Position numbers and translations under genes: made by a program
The notes under the pieces: generated by a model
Told to the model about the DNA's origin: nothing
The model's input: the letters and a program-made list of their open reading frames with translations, nothing else
The model's database searches: none
Shown here: in pieces, positions 1 to 10,439 of the stretch
Position numbering within the stretch: position 1 is the first letter of the stretch
How the letters are laid out: the number at the start of each line of letters is the position of its first letter
Assembly (NCBI GenBank): GCA_026122225.1
Contig: JANEZZ010001570.1
Coordinates: 4,588,001 to 4,652,000, forward strand
DNA length: 64,000 nt
Origin: Heloderma charlesbogerti
Taxonomy: Eukaryota; Chordata; Lepidosauria; Squamata; Helodermatidae
Direction of reading: 5' to 3'

Positions 1-347
1 TGATCTTTCGACCGGCTGCCGCCACCGCCATTCCAATAAAAGAAAAAAAAAACGCCCCCGTGATAGGCTACGTGACGATTAACGTAGCCTATCACGGCTG
101 ACTTTGCAGATCTAGCCGTGATAGGCTACGTTAATCGTCATGTAGCCTATCACGGGGGCGTGGTTTTTTTTTAACTTTTTAGTTCGCGGCCGGGCGAGGC
201 GAGGCGCCTCCCCCCCGGCCTGAATTTCGGCCAGGTGAGGTGGGAAGCCTCCCCCCCCGGCCTGAACTTCGCGGGGGGAGCAGCGAAGCGCCTCCCCCCC
301 ACCGCGAAAAGCTTCGAGGACAGGTAAGGGACTTTCGTGCACCCCTA
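1..347. mobile_element. GC-rich palindromic hAT-like element, copy 1 (left end outside window)
   Basis: The right terminus CACCCCTA (340-347) matches the end of the complete copy at 14393-15104. The core has two hairpins built on GATAGGCTACGT (about 59-98 and 114-157), and the two hairpins are inverted copies of each other. To the right lies a pyrimidine tract ending in AG (164-182), then a GC-rich block with repeated CCCCCCCGGCCTGAA motifs, then CAG|GTAAGG (321-329), an outward-facing 5' splice-site-like motif. On the minus strand, bases 1-40 carry the same ATGGCGG-type GC-rich block as copy 2. No transposase is visible, so this is a non-autonomous element. The hAT assignment rests on copies 2, 3 and 5, which have 8-bp duplications. 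Confidence 0.8.
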
Positions 348-665
348 GTTTGTGGAATGGAACCACTAGATACTACCTTTAGTCTATTTCCAGGCCATAT
401 CACTTGTTCACCTACAGATCCATTCTGTCCTGTTTCCATGTTAACTACACACACAGACACACACATGACTACACATTTAAAATATTTCCTCTCAAAATAT
501 GTATTTCTGAAGATTTTTGAACATATTTAGATACCATTTTTGAGCCAAGAACTCCGTGGGAATATTGGGGAAATGTGAAAGCCGGTGGATAACTAAGTTC
601 CAATCTGCACATTAATAGGGAAGACCGAGTTCATCAGTGCCAACCATTTAATGCTAAATTCCCCT

Positions 666-1008
666 AAAAGGTAAAGGTAAAGGTGTCCCCAACCCATCGT
701 GTCCGACTCTAGGGTGCGGTGCTCATCCCCGTTTCTAAGCCGAAGAGCCAGCGCTGTCCGAAGACGCTTCCGTGGTCATGTGGCCAGCATGACTGAACAC
801 CGAGGTGCACGGAACGCTGTTACCTTTCCCGCCGAAGTGGTACCTATTTATCTACTTGCAATTTCTTGCTTTCGAACTGCTAGGTTGGCAGGAGCTGGGA
901 CTGAAGACGGGAGCTCACTCTGTCACGCAGCACTCGGGTCTCGAACTGCTGTCCTGCTGACCTTCCAGTCTGCAGTTCAGCATCTTAACCACTAAGCCAC
1001 CGCGGCCC
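666..1008 (-). mobile_element. Sauria SINE (tRNA-derived, Bov-B-like tail)
   Basis: Read on the minus strand it starts GGGCCGCGGTGGCTTAGTGG (tRNA-derived head with A-box-like sequence) and runs through the GCCGGCTCTTCGGCTTAGAA-type block found in Sauria SINEs. It ends with AGTCGGACACGATG-like Bov-B-type sequence and an ACCTTT tail (+ strand 666-685). It is homologous along its whole length to the SINE at 21082-21426. Sauria SINEs are confined to squamates and are thought to use Bov-B machinery. It shares one target-site duplication with the adjacent SINE (657-665 and 1291-1300, AATT(T)CCCCT). Confidence 0.95.
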
Positions 1009-1290
1009 TAAAGGAAAGGTTCCTCCTGTGCAAGCACCAGGTCATTACTGACCCCTAGAGGGACACTGCTTGTGCTAGCGTTTTTGTGGCAGACTATAGC
1101 GGGGTGGTTTGCCATTGCTTTCCCCCCAGCAAGCTGGGTACTCATTTTACCGACCTCGGAAGGATGGAAGGCTGAGTCAACCTGAGCCAGCTACCTGGGA
1201 CCCAGCTTCCGCTGGGATCGAACTCAGGTCGTGGGGAGAGCTTTGGTTGCTATACAGCCACCTACCACTCTGCGCCACACGAGGCTCTAT
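1009..1290 (-). mobile_element. tRNA-derived SINE of a second family
   Basis: On the minus strand the head has tRNA promoter-like boxes (TGGCGCAGAGTGG and GAGTTCGATCCC). Its body includes GAGGTCGGTAAAATGAGTAC and GCAATGGCAAACCACCCCGC, motifs I associate with a common squamate SINE whose exact family name I cannot give. It ends in CCTTTCCTTT directly against the Sauria SINE head. Its own 5' end abuts the outer target duplication at 1291. Confidence 0.85.
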
Positions 1291-1588
1291 AATTTCCCCT
1301 ACTATCCCCTAAAGGTTACCCTAAGAAAATAACACCAAATGTATGGCCAGCATCAGATTGGGAATACTGAATAACAAATAAACAGTGCCCAAGTTCCAAG
1401 CAGCCATGGAAAACACTAGGAGAAATGCCAAGTGTGAAAATGGCCTCAAATCTACTTGTGGGAAATGCAAATCAGATCCTACCTCTGTGATCAGGTAGCT
1501 GTTTCAGATTAGCTGGAATAGTCATCCCCCCACCCCCTATAAGTAATGTATATGAACTTGTGAATATTTTGAAAAATAAAGCCATGGA

Positions 1589-2580
1589 ACGTGCCAGTCT
1601 TGGTCCATCTATACTGAAATTTAAATAAAAATTAAATCCGCTGATATCCACCTAAGAAATGCTATACAAATTTGGGACTGACTTTCCCTGTAATTGTCAG
1701 ACATGCTTCCTCATCAACTGGCACATAATTCTACAGCTGACATAAATTTTGGAACAAGAGACCTCATAGGGGACTCTAATTTGGATATTGCTCCACAACT
1801 GCAAGGATGTTACATGCAGCAGTCACAGCTGGCCCCACAACTATTTAGTTTCAAGAACTGCAGCTCTAAAGCAGGGTTACAAAACTAAAAAATATCCATT
1901 TCAGAAGATAGGCAGATGCAAACGCACGTGTGCGCGCGCGTGTCTGTCTATATATCTATGAGAGAGAACACGAAGTTTTATTTATAGACCAGTAAACAAG
2001 ATTCATACACCAATCAAGGCAAGGCAGGTTTGGAAATACTGCTCTGGAATTTTCTGTTTGTATTTAAAGGGAGAAAACTGTTCAAGTATTGAATCAAGTA
2101 TTATTTTGTGCTGAATTACAAGGATGTGGAAAGCAGTTTATCTTTCTCTGGCTCTTCCCCTATCCATAAGAATAGTGTGAGAGAAGAATGGACTTTAGTA
2201 AGGTGATGCCTTGTAGAGCATAGTTTCTTGTGGTATTGAGGAAAACCGCTTGGTATCATGTATCACCTCTACAATATAAGAGAGCCCATCCTTCCTTATA
2301 TCCCATCAAAACCACTCATATTTGTTGAAGTTTTTCCCAATACTGTTATCAATATATCAATGAAGAACTTTCAAGGAAGAATGCAAAGATTTTTCATAGG
2401 TATTCTCCAGATCCAGGATTTCTTCCCTTTATAGTTATGGACATTTCCAGAGACAACACATAGCCTTTTAATGGTTAAAAATGGTTTTTACATGTCATGT
2501 AAAGAAAAATAGAAGGCTTTCGAGATACCCCCCCCCCATGGTATTCTTTCCACTATGCCTCTTATACAATACACTGGGCC
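1589..2580. other. No recognised feature
   Basis: AT-rich sequence with no defensible ORF or repeat. It contains a short CG/TG tract (about 1923-1946) and a C-run (2527-2538). Confidence 0.5.
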
Positions 2581-2713
2581 AGTTTGCACACCTATCATGG
2601 GTTAATTTACCCATGAGGAGCTGCCATCTGCCATTATGAATGGCGGCCAGGGGTTGCTGTGGCTTGTTGTGTCATCCAAACCTGAGCAGTGGCGATTATT
2701 TGAGGGTTGAACA

Positions 2714-3107
2714 AAGCCAGTGAATAACTAAGTTCCAATCTTCGCATTAGTACCGGAGACTGAGTTCACCAGTGCCAACCATCTAATGCTAATTTCCCCT
2801 GCTATCCCCTAAAGGCTACCCTGATTAAATAGCACCAAATGTATGGCCACCATCAGCTTAGGAATTTGTTGTTGTTGTTCAGTCATTATTGAATAACAAA
2901 TAAACAGTGCCCAAGTTCCAGGAACACCAAGCAGGCACATAAAACACTAGGAGAAATGCCAAGTGTGGAAAATGGCCTCAGATCTAATTGTGGAAAATGC
3001 AAAGCAGCTCCTACTTCTGTGATCAGGTAGCTGTTTTAAATTAGCTGGTATAGTCATTCCCCCCACCCCTACAAATAATGTATATGAACTTTTAAATATT
3101 TTGAACA
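2714..3107 (+). repeat. Unknown ~400-bp repeat unit, copy 2
   Basis: Collinear with 571-665 plus 1301-1588. It keeps the empty site of the double SINE (TTTCCCCTGCTATCCCCT near 2792). Relative to copy 1 it carries one ~25-bp insertion (see 2865-2888) and a few small indels. Confidence 0.8.
2865..2888 (-). mobile_element. Very short Bov-B/SINE tail insertion
   Basis: Copy 2 of the repeat unit has TTGTTGTTGTTCAGTCATT-type sequence that copy 1 lacks. Its reverse complement, ATGACTGAACAACAACAA, matches the extreme 3' end of Bov-B as seen at 9620-9650. This suggests an almost completely 5'-truncated retrotransposition. Confidence 0.6.
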
Positions 3108-3430
3108 ACCCTCACGTAACCCTAAAATGGACAATAGGTTATGTGAAGGTTGTTCATCCCTCGAATAACCCCTGCAGGCACAACAGATGACACAACAAGC
3201 TATTTTAACCACCAGCCAGGGCTTGCATATTCATACGGGCAGACAGCATGCACCGCAGCACTCCAAGGGCTAATTAACCCATGGTGGGCTGTGTCATCTC
3301 TGGACCAGGTCACTATCTACTAGAGAAAAAAATACACATGATCTTGATTTGTAGCAGAAGATTACATATGTGTGGATAAGGATCTTCTACACCTTGGATT
3401 AGGTCTCTGACAGGTCTGGATAACCTGTTA

Positions 3431-3931
3431 TAGAATCATAGAATCATAGAATAGTAGGGTTGGAAGGGGCCTACAAGGCCATCGAGTCCAACCCCCTGCT
3501 CAATGCAGGAATCCAAGTCAGAGCATCCCTGACAGATGGCTGTCCAGCCTCGTCTTGAAGGCCTCCAGTGTGGGAGAGCCCACCACCTCCCCAGGTAATT
3601 GGTTCCATTGTCGTATTGCTCTTACAATCAGGAAGTTTTTCCTGATGTTCAGCCGGAATCTGGCTTCCTGTAACTTGAGCCCATTATTCCGTGTCCTGCA
3701 CTCTGGGATGATCAAGAAGAGATCCTGGCCTTCTTCTCTGTGACAACCTTTCAAGTACTTGAAGAGTGCTATCATATCTACCCTCAGTCTTCTCTTCTCA
3801 AGGCTAAACATGCCCAGTTCTTTCAGTCTCTCTTCATAGGGCTTTGTTTCCAGTCCCCTGATCATCTTTGTTGCCCTCCTCTGAACCCTCTCCAGTTTGT
3901 CTGCATCCTTCTTAAAGTGTGGTGCTGTTGG
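3431..3931 (-). mobile_element. CR1 LINE, 5'-truncated 3' end with ORF2 C-terminus
   Basis: The minus-strand translation (about 3930 down to 3520) gives the CR1 ORF2 C-terminal region: LERVQRRATKMIRGLE, LFSLEKRRLRVDMIALFK-like, and RFRLNIRKNFLIVRAIRQWN followed by LPGEVV. The non-coding tail follows and ends in the typical CR1 8-bp microsatellite (ATTCTATG, read as CATAGAATCATAGAAT near 3433-3450 on +). The element lacks reverse transcriptase and endonuclease, as most genomic CR1 copies do. It is close to the shorter CR1 at 28552. Confidence 0.95.
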
Positions 3932-4368
3932 GAGGGGGGAATTCAAATCCATCCTTCCCCCCCAAAAGCAACCTGATTTTTTGTGCGGGGGAGAGCAGAG
4001 GATGGATCTAAATTCAGACACACTTCTCCCCTTCCCAAGAAAGAATGGCAGCAAATTGGTGTTTCTTGTTGTTGCCACAGGCCCATACAATCCCACAGAG
4101 TGCTGGTGGTGGTGGCAGGAAAGTGGCCTGTGTGTGTGTGCATGTGTGTGTGTGATATCCAGAGGGGGCAAAAATGCCCACCAGATCTCCCAAAGTTGCC
4201 CACTCCGAGTTACTTAGTTCCTCTGGTGCTGAAAGGAACTTTATTTATGTAGAATTATTTTTAGGCCACCTTTAAGGGTAGAACTGCCGACTGCCGAGTG
4301 GCTCAGGACAGCCCCCTGGCACCAGTCAGCGTTCAGCTCCTGCTGTGGTACAGCATTCCCTGGGAGAC
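3932..4368. other. Unassigned stretch with (GT)n microsatellite
   Basis: A (GT)n tract interrupted by CA lies at about 4129-4154. The rest shows no repeat family or coding signal I recognise. Open frames here are short and overlap low-complexity sequence. Confidence 0.5.
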
Positions 4369-4371
4369 TTA

Positions 4372-4740
4372 GGGCTTCAGCACACGAGGCTAAAATCCTC
4401 CATCCTTGCCAGGGCTTCTGCTTCTGGATTTTTTGTAGGATTAATTCAGCTCCTTTACACAGTGCTGTTTTTATGTCTTGGCAAGCTCTATATGTTTCAT
4501 TTTACAGCAACTAGCTGCCACTGCTCATATAGCAGAATTACAGAAGTACACAGGGAGTAAAGTGCTTCACTGCGCTTCCTAGAGAAAAATCGGACTTTCC
4601 CCGTGTTTTACAAAGGGGGGATAAAGGGTCATAAACCGCAGGAGGGGCCCTTGAGGTTGACGACATCGTGTAAAGGGCCCACAAACTTCCATGAGTAACC
4701 AAGCTTGATCACACAATATAAGCCCCGTGTGGAGAAGCCC
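4372..4740. mobile_element. 369-bp MITE with TTA duplication, family F copy 1
   Basis: Terminal inverted repeats of about 20 bp: GGGCTTCAGCACACGAGGCT on the left versus GGGCTTCTCCACACGGGGCT (reverse complement of the right end), three mismatches. They are flanked by TTA on both sides (4369-4371 and 4741-4743). A second copy lies at 33933-34314 with the same interior landmarks (GCAAGCTCTATATGTTTCAT, AGCAGAATTACAGAAGTACA, TTGACGACATC). The 3-bp TTA duplication fits the PIF/Harbinger superfamily. No coding capacity. Confidence 0.85.
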
Positions 4741-4743
4741 TTA

Positions 4744-5433
4744 GGCTCTGTTGGGTGGGCAGGGTCTGCTCTGTATCTCCTGCACAGCAATACCACCCTG
4801 ACTTGCTGGACGTGATTTTCTGTTTTTAGCACAGAATCCAATATCAGGCATCTGTACACTACTTCGCCTAAACAGAGTGGTTTACATAACAACAAAAAAT
4901 ATTTAAACTCCCATAAAAACCACAGTAATTAATAGTCACAATTGTGTAATTCAACAGTGAAAGACTCCACAGTCTACCAATAAAAGGTATATCTCATGCC
5001 CATGAAATTAATCTTAAAATACCTGAGGCCATGTTAAATAGATAAGGTTTTGCATATAACACAGACACACCCTAAAATCCCATCAGGCGCACAAAGATTG
5101 AAGACTGACATAGGAAGATAGTTCAAAAGCATGTTCTTTGGATGCATTCCAAGCCCTCCTTCAAACTAGACTGTCGGACATACTAGCAAATCAAATGTTG
5201 GCCAAAGCCCTTCAGTCTTGGCCTTTCCAGCTGATTCTGTTGCCTCCTCCTCTTCCAGACCACAACTACATCCTCTTCTGCCTCCAGCTGGAGAAAGACG
5301 AAGGGTAACTTTTCCTGGTTAGAAGTGGAGGAGACACTAAACATGTTTCTTACACCTTTCTCCATCTATATCTTCCAACTTTACAAGGGTGGCTATTCCA
5401 GAATCAGAGGCAAATGTTGAGAGCCCTGCTCCT
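4744..5433. other. Probable minus-strand LINE 3' UTR scrap (about 4850-5060) and unassigned DNA
   Basis: The text around 4855-4910 (TGTACACTACTTCGCC, GTGGTTTACATAACAAC) followed by A-rich sequence resembles inverted L2-type LINE 3' UTRs common in squamates. I cannot define its ends. Nothing else is recognised. Confidence 0.35.
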
Positions 5434-6087
5434 AAGGAAAGACCATAGTTCAGTGGTAGAGCGCATGTATTGTATGCAGAAGGTCCCGGGTTCAGTCTTT
5501 GCATCTCCAGACATGGTTGTGAAAGATCCTTGTCTGTGTTGGGAATATTGCAACCCCATCTGCAAGTTACAGGAAGGGGACAGTGTTGCAGTTAGTTAAT
5601 GCATGGGAATTTGGGCCATAGCTAGCTTTAGGATCTCTATAGGCTACAGCGTGGCATCCTGCTTCTCTCCTTCCTTCTCCCCCCCACCCTGGCCTCTCTC
5701 TCTGACCTTCCTCCATTCCTGGGAACACATGGCTTGTTCTCTTGCTCCTGCCTGTGTAATGAAACACAAAAGGGACTGAACAAACTCTTTTTGAAACTCT
5801 ACGCTGTACCTACATTTATATGGAAGAATACTTGTGACTGAGTAAAGCTGTTTTCTTTCCTTCACTGAAGAAAGGTGTGGTCTCCTCTTTTTTTGGCTTG
5901 TGTGCATGTGGGACTGGTAAATGCTCATTCTGTTCTGCCTTTTTTGTTTTTCTCTGCTAACTGCCATTTTAATAGGATGCAGCAATACCAAATAATGGCA
6001 TCAGTCTGAAACCCAGGAGAGCTGTTGCCAGACAGCACAGACAATACTGAGCTATGGGCCATTGGTCTGACTTTGTATAAAGCAGCT
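5434..6087 (+). mobile_element. tRNA-derived SINE, apparently split into two halves
   Basis: The 5' half (about 5434-5540) has a tRNA-like head: CATAGTTCAGTGGTAGAGCG and GGTCCCGGGTTCAGTC as A and B boxes. The 3' half (about 6007-6087) matches the end of the intact copy at 32672-32866: ACCCAGGAGAGCTGTTGCCA and TTTGTATAAAGCAGCTT. The ~460 bp between them is absent from the intact copy, so it looks like an insertion or a rearrangement. I see no clear ends for it. Confidence 0.65.
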
Positions 6088-6203
6088 TTGTATAAAGCTG
6101 ATCCAGACTGGGACCTCATCATAAGGGGAAGGGAGGTTTAAGCCTTCCCTGCCCCCTTCTATGGCCTGATCTGAATTGGTGGGGGCAGGGGGCATACCTA
6201 CAC

Positions 6204-6260
6204 TTTCTATTGTAAAATAGTGATCCATAGAGTAAATGGATCACTATTTTGTAATAGAAA
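6204..6260. repeat. 24-bp-arm hairpin
   Basis: The arms 6204-6227 and 6237-6260 are inverted copies (centre of the stem AAAATAGTGATCCA) with only a GT/AC mismatch pair and a 9-base loop. It lies in a GC-mixed stretch (about 6125-6310) that also has a smaller AGGCTTAAACCT-like inverted repeat. It could be the centre of an unidentified MITE. Confidence 0.75.
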
Positions 6261-6310
6261 TGGAAGGTGCAGGGTCCCCAATCCAGATAGCCCCCCAGGC
6301 CTAGAATAAC

Positions 6311-8115
6311 AAGGAAAGTAATGTCTATTTTGGCCCCTCGTTGCCGCTAATTTCCCATAAGAGAGAAATATAGAGCTGAGCTTGATCTAAGGAGTGTAGT
6401 TGGCATTGGGGCTGATATCTAAGCTCCATTGGACTGAAACTGTAAAAGGTTTTAAATGTTGTTTAACTTGCCATTCTTTTATTTATTCTTTTGCTATCGC
6501 AGAGGAAATTCCCAGCAGATAAACAAAGGAAAACATTTCATTTTACATTGATTCATAAATACAAATGATAACAAAGAGTTATAAACATAATCAAACTCAT
6601 ACCAGTTAAATTGCCCCTAACAGTAAATAAGGTTGTACTGAATCCTGAACTTTTTATCATTCCAGTATAAAACAAAGATACTTCATTTTTCTATAAAAGC
6701 TTTACTTGCCATTCTAAGCAGCAGGCAACTCAAAAAGCTTCACCAAATAAAAGAGCCTAGGAACTTAATTCAAGTAAGCTACTCGTTGCACTGGGTACAG
6801 AAGCAAACTGAAGAAAGGCAAAATTGGGTTTAGTTTCTTCAAATCTAACCCATCCGGTTTTGGATCTGGGTTTCATTTTCTGTGAATCTTCAGTGAAGGG
6901 GATAAATGGTTCTAGTTAAGGGTTATCTGCATTCAAATGCTGTACAGAAATATCCCAGATGTTAGAATCAGTCTATACTTTCTAGCAATTGTGTGACGAT
7001 TCTATGACTCTATGACTTTTACTTTCTTTTGGAATATTTTAGTGATATTATTTTGGATTTTTGGTTTTGCTCTGCAGGAAATGGAGACATACAATAAAAA
7101 AAGATTTTTTTGAAAACCATCTGGGATGGAGCTCTACTCATTGTTTATTGATTATTTTAATATAATTATTCTTGTTAAGCTTTGGTACAGATGAAATATC
7201 AGCATTAATTTTAGTAAAAGTTTTTAATTTTGCTCTCTTTTTTGGGTAGCCTTTTGCACTTTTTACTTTAACTTTGTTTGAATTTTTGAGTCAGAATGCT
7301 AAAACAAACTAGGATGGATATGATGTGGATAAGTCCAAAATTAGCTTATTTCAAAGCTTGGCCCTTTCTGAGCTTCAGATCTCTTTGTGCCCAGTTCATC
7401 TGCTCCCTAAATAAGCTCCAGCTTAGCTTGGACTGCTTTTATCCCATGGATGAAACTCTACTTTTAAGTGAGAGGAAATAACTTGGATGGAAATATGCTA
7501 CAAGATGTATTTATTTTAAGGTGGCCTCATGTGGATATACATTTTTATAATCAGCTAATGTTTATTTGAATTTAAAGTTCTGCATATTTCTCAGATTCTT
7601 TAACTTTCTATTCCTCTAAGCTCTAGATGTAGTTTACAAAGCAGTTGCCAACTTCTCTTTGATTCATTTGCCAGTACTTGCCCTCTGTTCAGGAATCAAT
7701 GAAAGTTCATGGGTCAATAACTAACAATGTGGTAAATTTTGTTGTTTACATATGTGCAGCGCCAAACACCCTTCATTCATTACTTCAAATACAATGGGGA
7801 ACTGTTGTTTATTTTCTTTTGGTGCCTTGGAACATTTTCCTAGGCCAGGGGGACTCCCACAGTGATGAAGAAAGCATGCACCATGTTTCGAAATTCAAGC
7901 TCAGCAAAGTGTGACTCTTGTTTTCTTCCAGATCTCCCTCAAACACAACCACAGAAATATTTCATTTATGTATGCGTGTGTGCATAATCTGTTTTCCGAG
8001 GGGACCAATACCTTAATTTTCTTCAACCTTGGATCCATTTACACTCAATGATTAAACCTGAGGTTGAAGCATATTTTAAGACTCAAGAAGACATTCACGT
8101 TTATCATGTAAATTA
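6311..8115. other. No recognised gene; AT-rich
   Basis: Long AT-rich stretch without a defensible ORF. GATTCTATGACTCTATGAC at about 6998-7016 resembles a CR1 tail microsatellite in plus orientation, but no CR1 body precedes it clearly. Confidence 0.45.
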
Positions 8116-8266
8116 CTCAAGGAGTTTGGAGTGGTGTACAATCCGCCTGTCCCCATTTTATTTTCACAACCCTCTTGTGAAGTAAGTTAGGCTGAGAGAT
8201 TGTAGGTGACCCACAGCCTGTCAGTCCTGAACCCAGGACTTCTTGGACTAAGTCAACCACTTCAAG
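8116..8266 (-). mobile_element. MIR-like SINE fragment
   Basis: Read on the minus strand: a head with GGTTCAGGACTG (degenerate B box), a core resembling GGTCACCTACAATCTCTC, and CTTCACAAGAGGGTTGTGAA. This is the arrangement of amniote MIR elements, and the same family is more complete at 27791-28013. It is old and degenerate. Confidence 0.65.
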
Positions 8267-9549
8267 TAGGCAGATTTGGATTGACTTCACAAATAAACTG
8301 CAAGCAGCAGCAATCGGCGTACTGACTAAAACATCCTGAAGCATTCTGCCCGCGTATAGGTCTCAGGGACATACATTTCTATTTTATCAACGCCTCTCTA
8401 ACAGCGAACTCTGATGGTTGAGTGCTGACAGGATTGGCACCATAACAGGGCCACAAGAGGGAGATATCAGCATGCTTGGATGAATTCTGAGATATGCAGA
8501 AGTACAAACATTTTTTTAGAAGTTTAAAAAAAGGGCCTCTAGGAACCACAATGTTATGTATCAGTTGGGAAAGGAAAATGGAAAGCTGGCTGGTGGGGAA
8601 GGATGAATTGACATGCTCCTTACAGATTACAGTATCCCAGAAGAGGGCATAGCTGGCACCCTGAACTGGAACATTCCTCTTAGGGTGAGCATACACTGCA
8701 ATGTTTTGTTTCATGTTCCATTTATTATATATTTGTGATTCAGTTTAGGGCTTAAGTTGATCTTTGCCTAATGCAGATATTTGCGACAATGCAGTAATCA
8801 TTTTTGTGTGAACCAGGTTTGTTCAGTCAGTTGGGGGGATTATTCATCATCATCTCCATGTTTTCCGCAGTGAATTAAATAGAAACAAAGCACTGTATTT
8901 GTTTTTTTGCTTCCCCCCCTCCCTCAGTGAAGTACATGTGAAAAGCCAGTATGGGTTTCAATAAATTCAACCCAGCTGAAAGCATCAGTCAATATTTTGA
9001 AAGTGTTTGAATCTGAATTCAAATGAACCATGTCTTTTAATGTGAATTGCCAGATTTTTAAATCCCCCTTTGATCTCACAGTGCTATTTGTGACTCACTA
9101 TCTAAGTGAGTTTCACAAGCCATTCAGTGTTAACAATCTCAAAGATTTGGGCAACACTTCGTTAGGAGTACTGCAGCAGAACATACTGTTGTTCTTCCAG
9201 GGTACCAGGGACATTATGTAGTAATCTGAAAGCAATGAAAGTTGAAAGGAAAACAGCATTTGCACAACCTAGATTAGATACAATTTATCAATAGTTAAAT
9301 GCATCACAGTCACTGCATATCACACCTCTTTGAGAACGTCAGCATGATGAATGGCAGATCAGAAGATGATAATCTTCACAGACTGCATGGAAGAAGTCAG
9401 GATACACAAATAAACTTTGATGCACGCCTTTCATTAGTAGAAAAACAAGTGAGCTTCAAAACGAATGCCAACCCATGAGCATATGTGAGCACAATAAAAT
9501 CATCAATTGATGTTATGTACGATGCAATGAATATCAACTTGAGCATGCT
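8267..9549. other. No recognised feature
   Basis: No repeat family, RNA gene or coding signal recognised. ORFs on both strands are short and lack family motifs. Confidence 0.45.
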
Positions 9550-9650
9550 CTGGGAGAGAGCGGAGGACAGAAAGGCCTGGCATGCTATGGTCCATGGGGT
9601 CACGAAGAGTCGGACACGACTTCACGACTGAACAACAACAACAACAACCA
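9550..9650 (+). mobile_element. Bov-B (RTE) LINE 3' tail
   Basis: GGCCTGGCATGCTATGGTCC, then CATGGGGTCACGAAGAGTCG and GACACGACTTCACGACTGAA, ending in (CAA)n. This is the diagnostic 3' terminus of Bov-B and the source of the Sauria SINE tail. The copy is heavily 5'-truncated, leaving no coding part. Confidence 0.9.
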
Positions 9651-10102
9651 GCTTCTGATGCACAGGGCTTTGGACAAATCATATTTACATGAGCTGGCTG
9701 CGCCACTCTGCACATGTTTTTGTAAAGCATCATTTCATTATCAGAGCAGTTCCTTTTTGTGATATGTAAATCTTCCATCTGATATGGAAGTGTGACTTGA
9801 ATCTGCAATATTTAAAGCAATTAAGTACAATCTAAGGGTGAATATGGATATTCTGATAAGAGACATAAACTATTCTTCCCTCCAAAAGCACTTACATAAA
9901 ATCCTTAATCTATGTTACTGTAAAAGTAAATCTGCTATTGTATTTCATCACAATCCGTAGCTTTAGAAATTTTTCACTTAAGCTTTTCCACATTTTTCAG
10001 CTTGTCCATTAACACTAACATTATCATCATTTATTTATATATAACATTAATTTTGTTCCCAAATCATCTTTAATAAAGAGCTCCCATTGAAATTATTTGG
10101 AA
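9651..10102. other. No recognised feature
   Basis: AT-rich, no ORF or repeat that I can name. Confidence 0.45.
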
Positions 10103-10105
10103 TTA

Positions 10106-10195
10106 CGGTGCAGTCCTACGCATGCCTACTCAGAACTAAGCCCCACTGAGTTCAGTCGGACATAATCCCAGGAAAGTGTGCATAGGATTGCAGCC
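10106..10195. mobile_element. 90-bp MITE with TTA duplication, family G
   Basis: Ends CGGTGCAGTCCTACGCATG and GTGCATAGGATTGCAGCC are inverted repeats, flanked by TTA (10103-10105 and 10196-10198). Related copies are at 23359-23445, 51436-51524 and 57535-57623, sharing GTCTACTCAGAA and CTTACTCCCAGGTAAGTG. Non-coding; probably mobilised by a PIF/Harbinger-type transposase. Confidence 0.8.
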
Positions 10196-10439
10196 TTAAT
10201 ATGATCCTTGGTTTTTACTGGATTGTATCCTATCACATGGTCATGATTCAGTAAGCCCTTGTGATGTGCTGAAGGGTTTCCTTTGTATGCATCCAGTGAA
10301 GATTTTATCTCTCCTTCCATGCTGCATCAAAGTGTTTCTTTTAAGTTCTTAAGTTTAAAATCAGTTTACACTGGGGCCATGGTAAAATGGAGGGTTTAAT
10401 CCCCTGGTAAGAGGGGGATGAGGGCACTGGAAGGATAGG

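Larger units (their letters stand above)
571..1588 (+). repeat. Unknown ~400-bp repeat unit, copy 1, split by two SINEs
   Basis: Bases 571-665 plus 1301-1588 align with 2714-3107. Shared landmarks are GATAACTAAGTTCCAATC, the block CACCAAATGTATGGCCA, AAACACTAGGAGAAATGCC, and GTAATGTATATGAACTT near the end. The gap is exactly the double SINE at 666-1290. I do not recognise the unit. It has no open frame and could be an old interspersed repeat or a local duplication. Confidence 0.8.
2582..3295. repeat. Foldback element enclosing repeat-unit copy 2
   Basis: The left arm (about 2582-2713) and right arm (about 3108-3295) are degenerate inverted copies. ATGGGTTAATT is near the outer end of both, CTTGTTGTGTCATC sits in the middle, and a TTATTTGAGGGTTGAAC-like block is at the inner ends. 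The ~390 bp between the arms is the unknown unit also seen at 571-1588, which lacks these arms. No terminal duplication could be fixed, so the superfamily is open. Confidence 0.65.

Noticed and set aside
240..530. Frames in the GC-rich element copy 1 and its relatives (also 14347-15149, 41019-41598, 44679-45050, 45263-45991)
   Set aside because: Long frames follow from GC-rich palindromic sequence on both strands. Only the short ATG-to-donor blocks are shared between copies, and these are discussed as a finding instead of genes.
699..995. Homologous frames at 699-995 (+) and 21096-21410 (-) as a gene family
   Set aside because: They are the antisense translation of two Sauria SINEs.
6986..7020. 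CR1 insertion on the plus strand
   Set aside because: Only a tail-like GATTCTATGACTCTATGAC is visible without CR1 body, so it may be chance.
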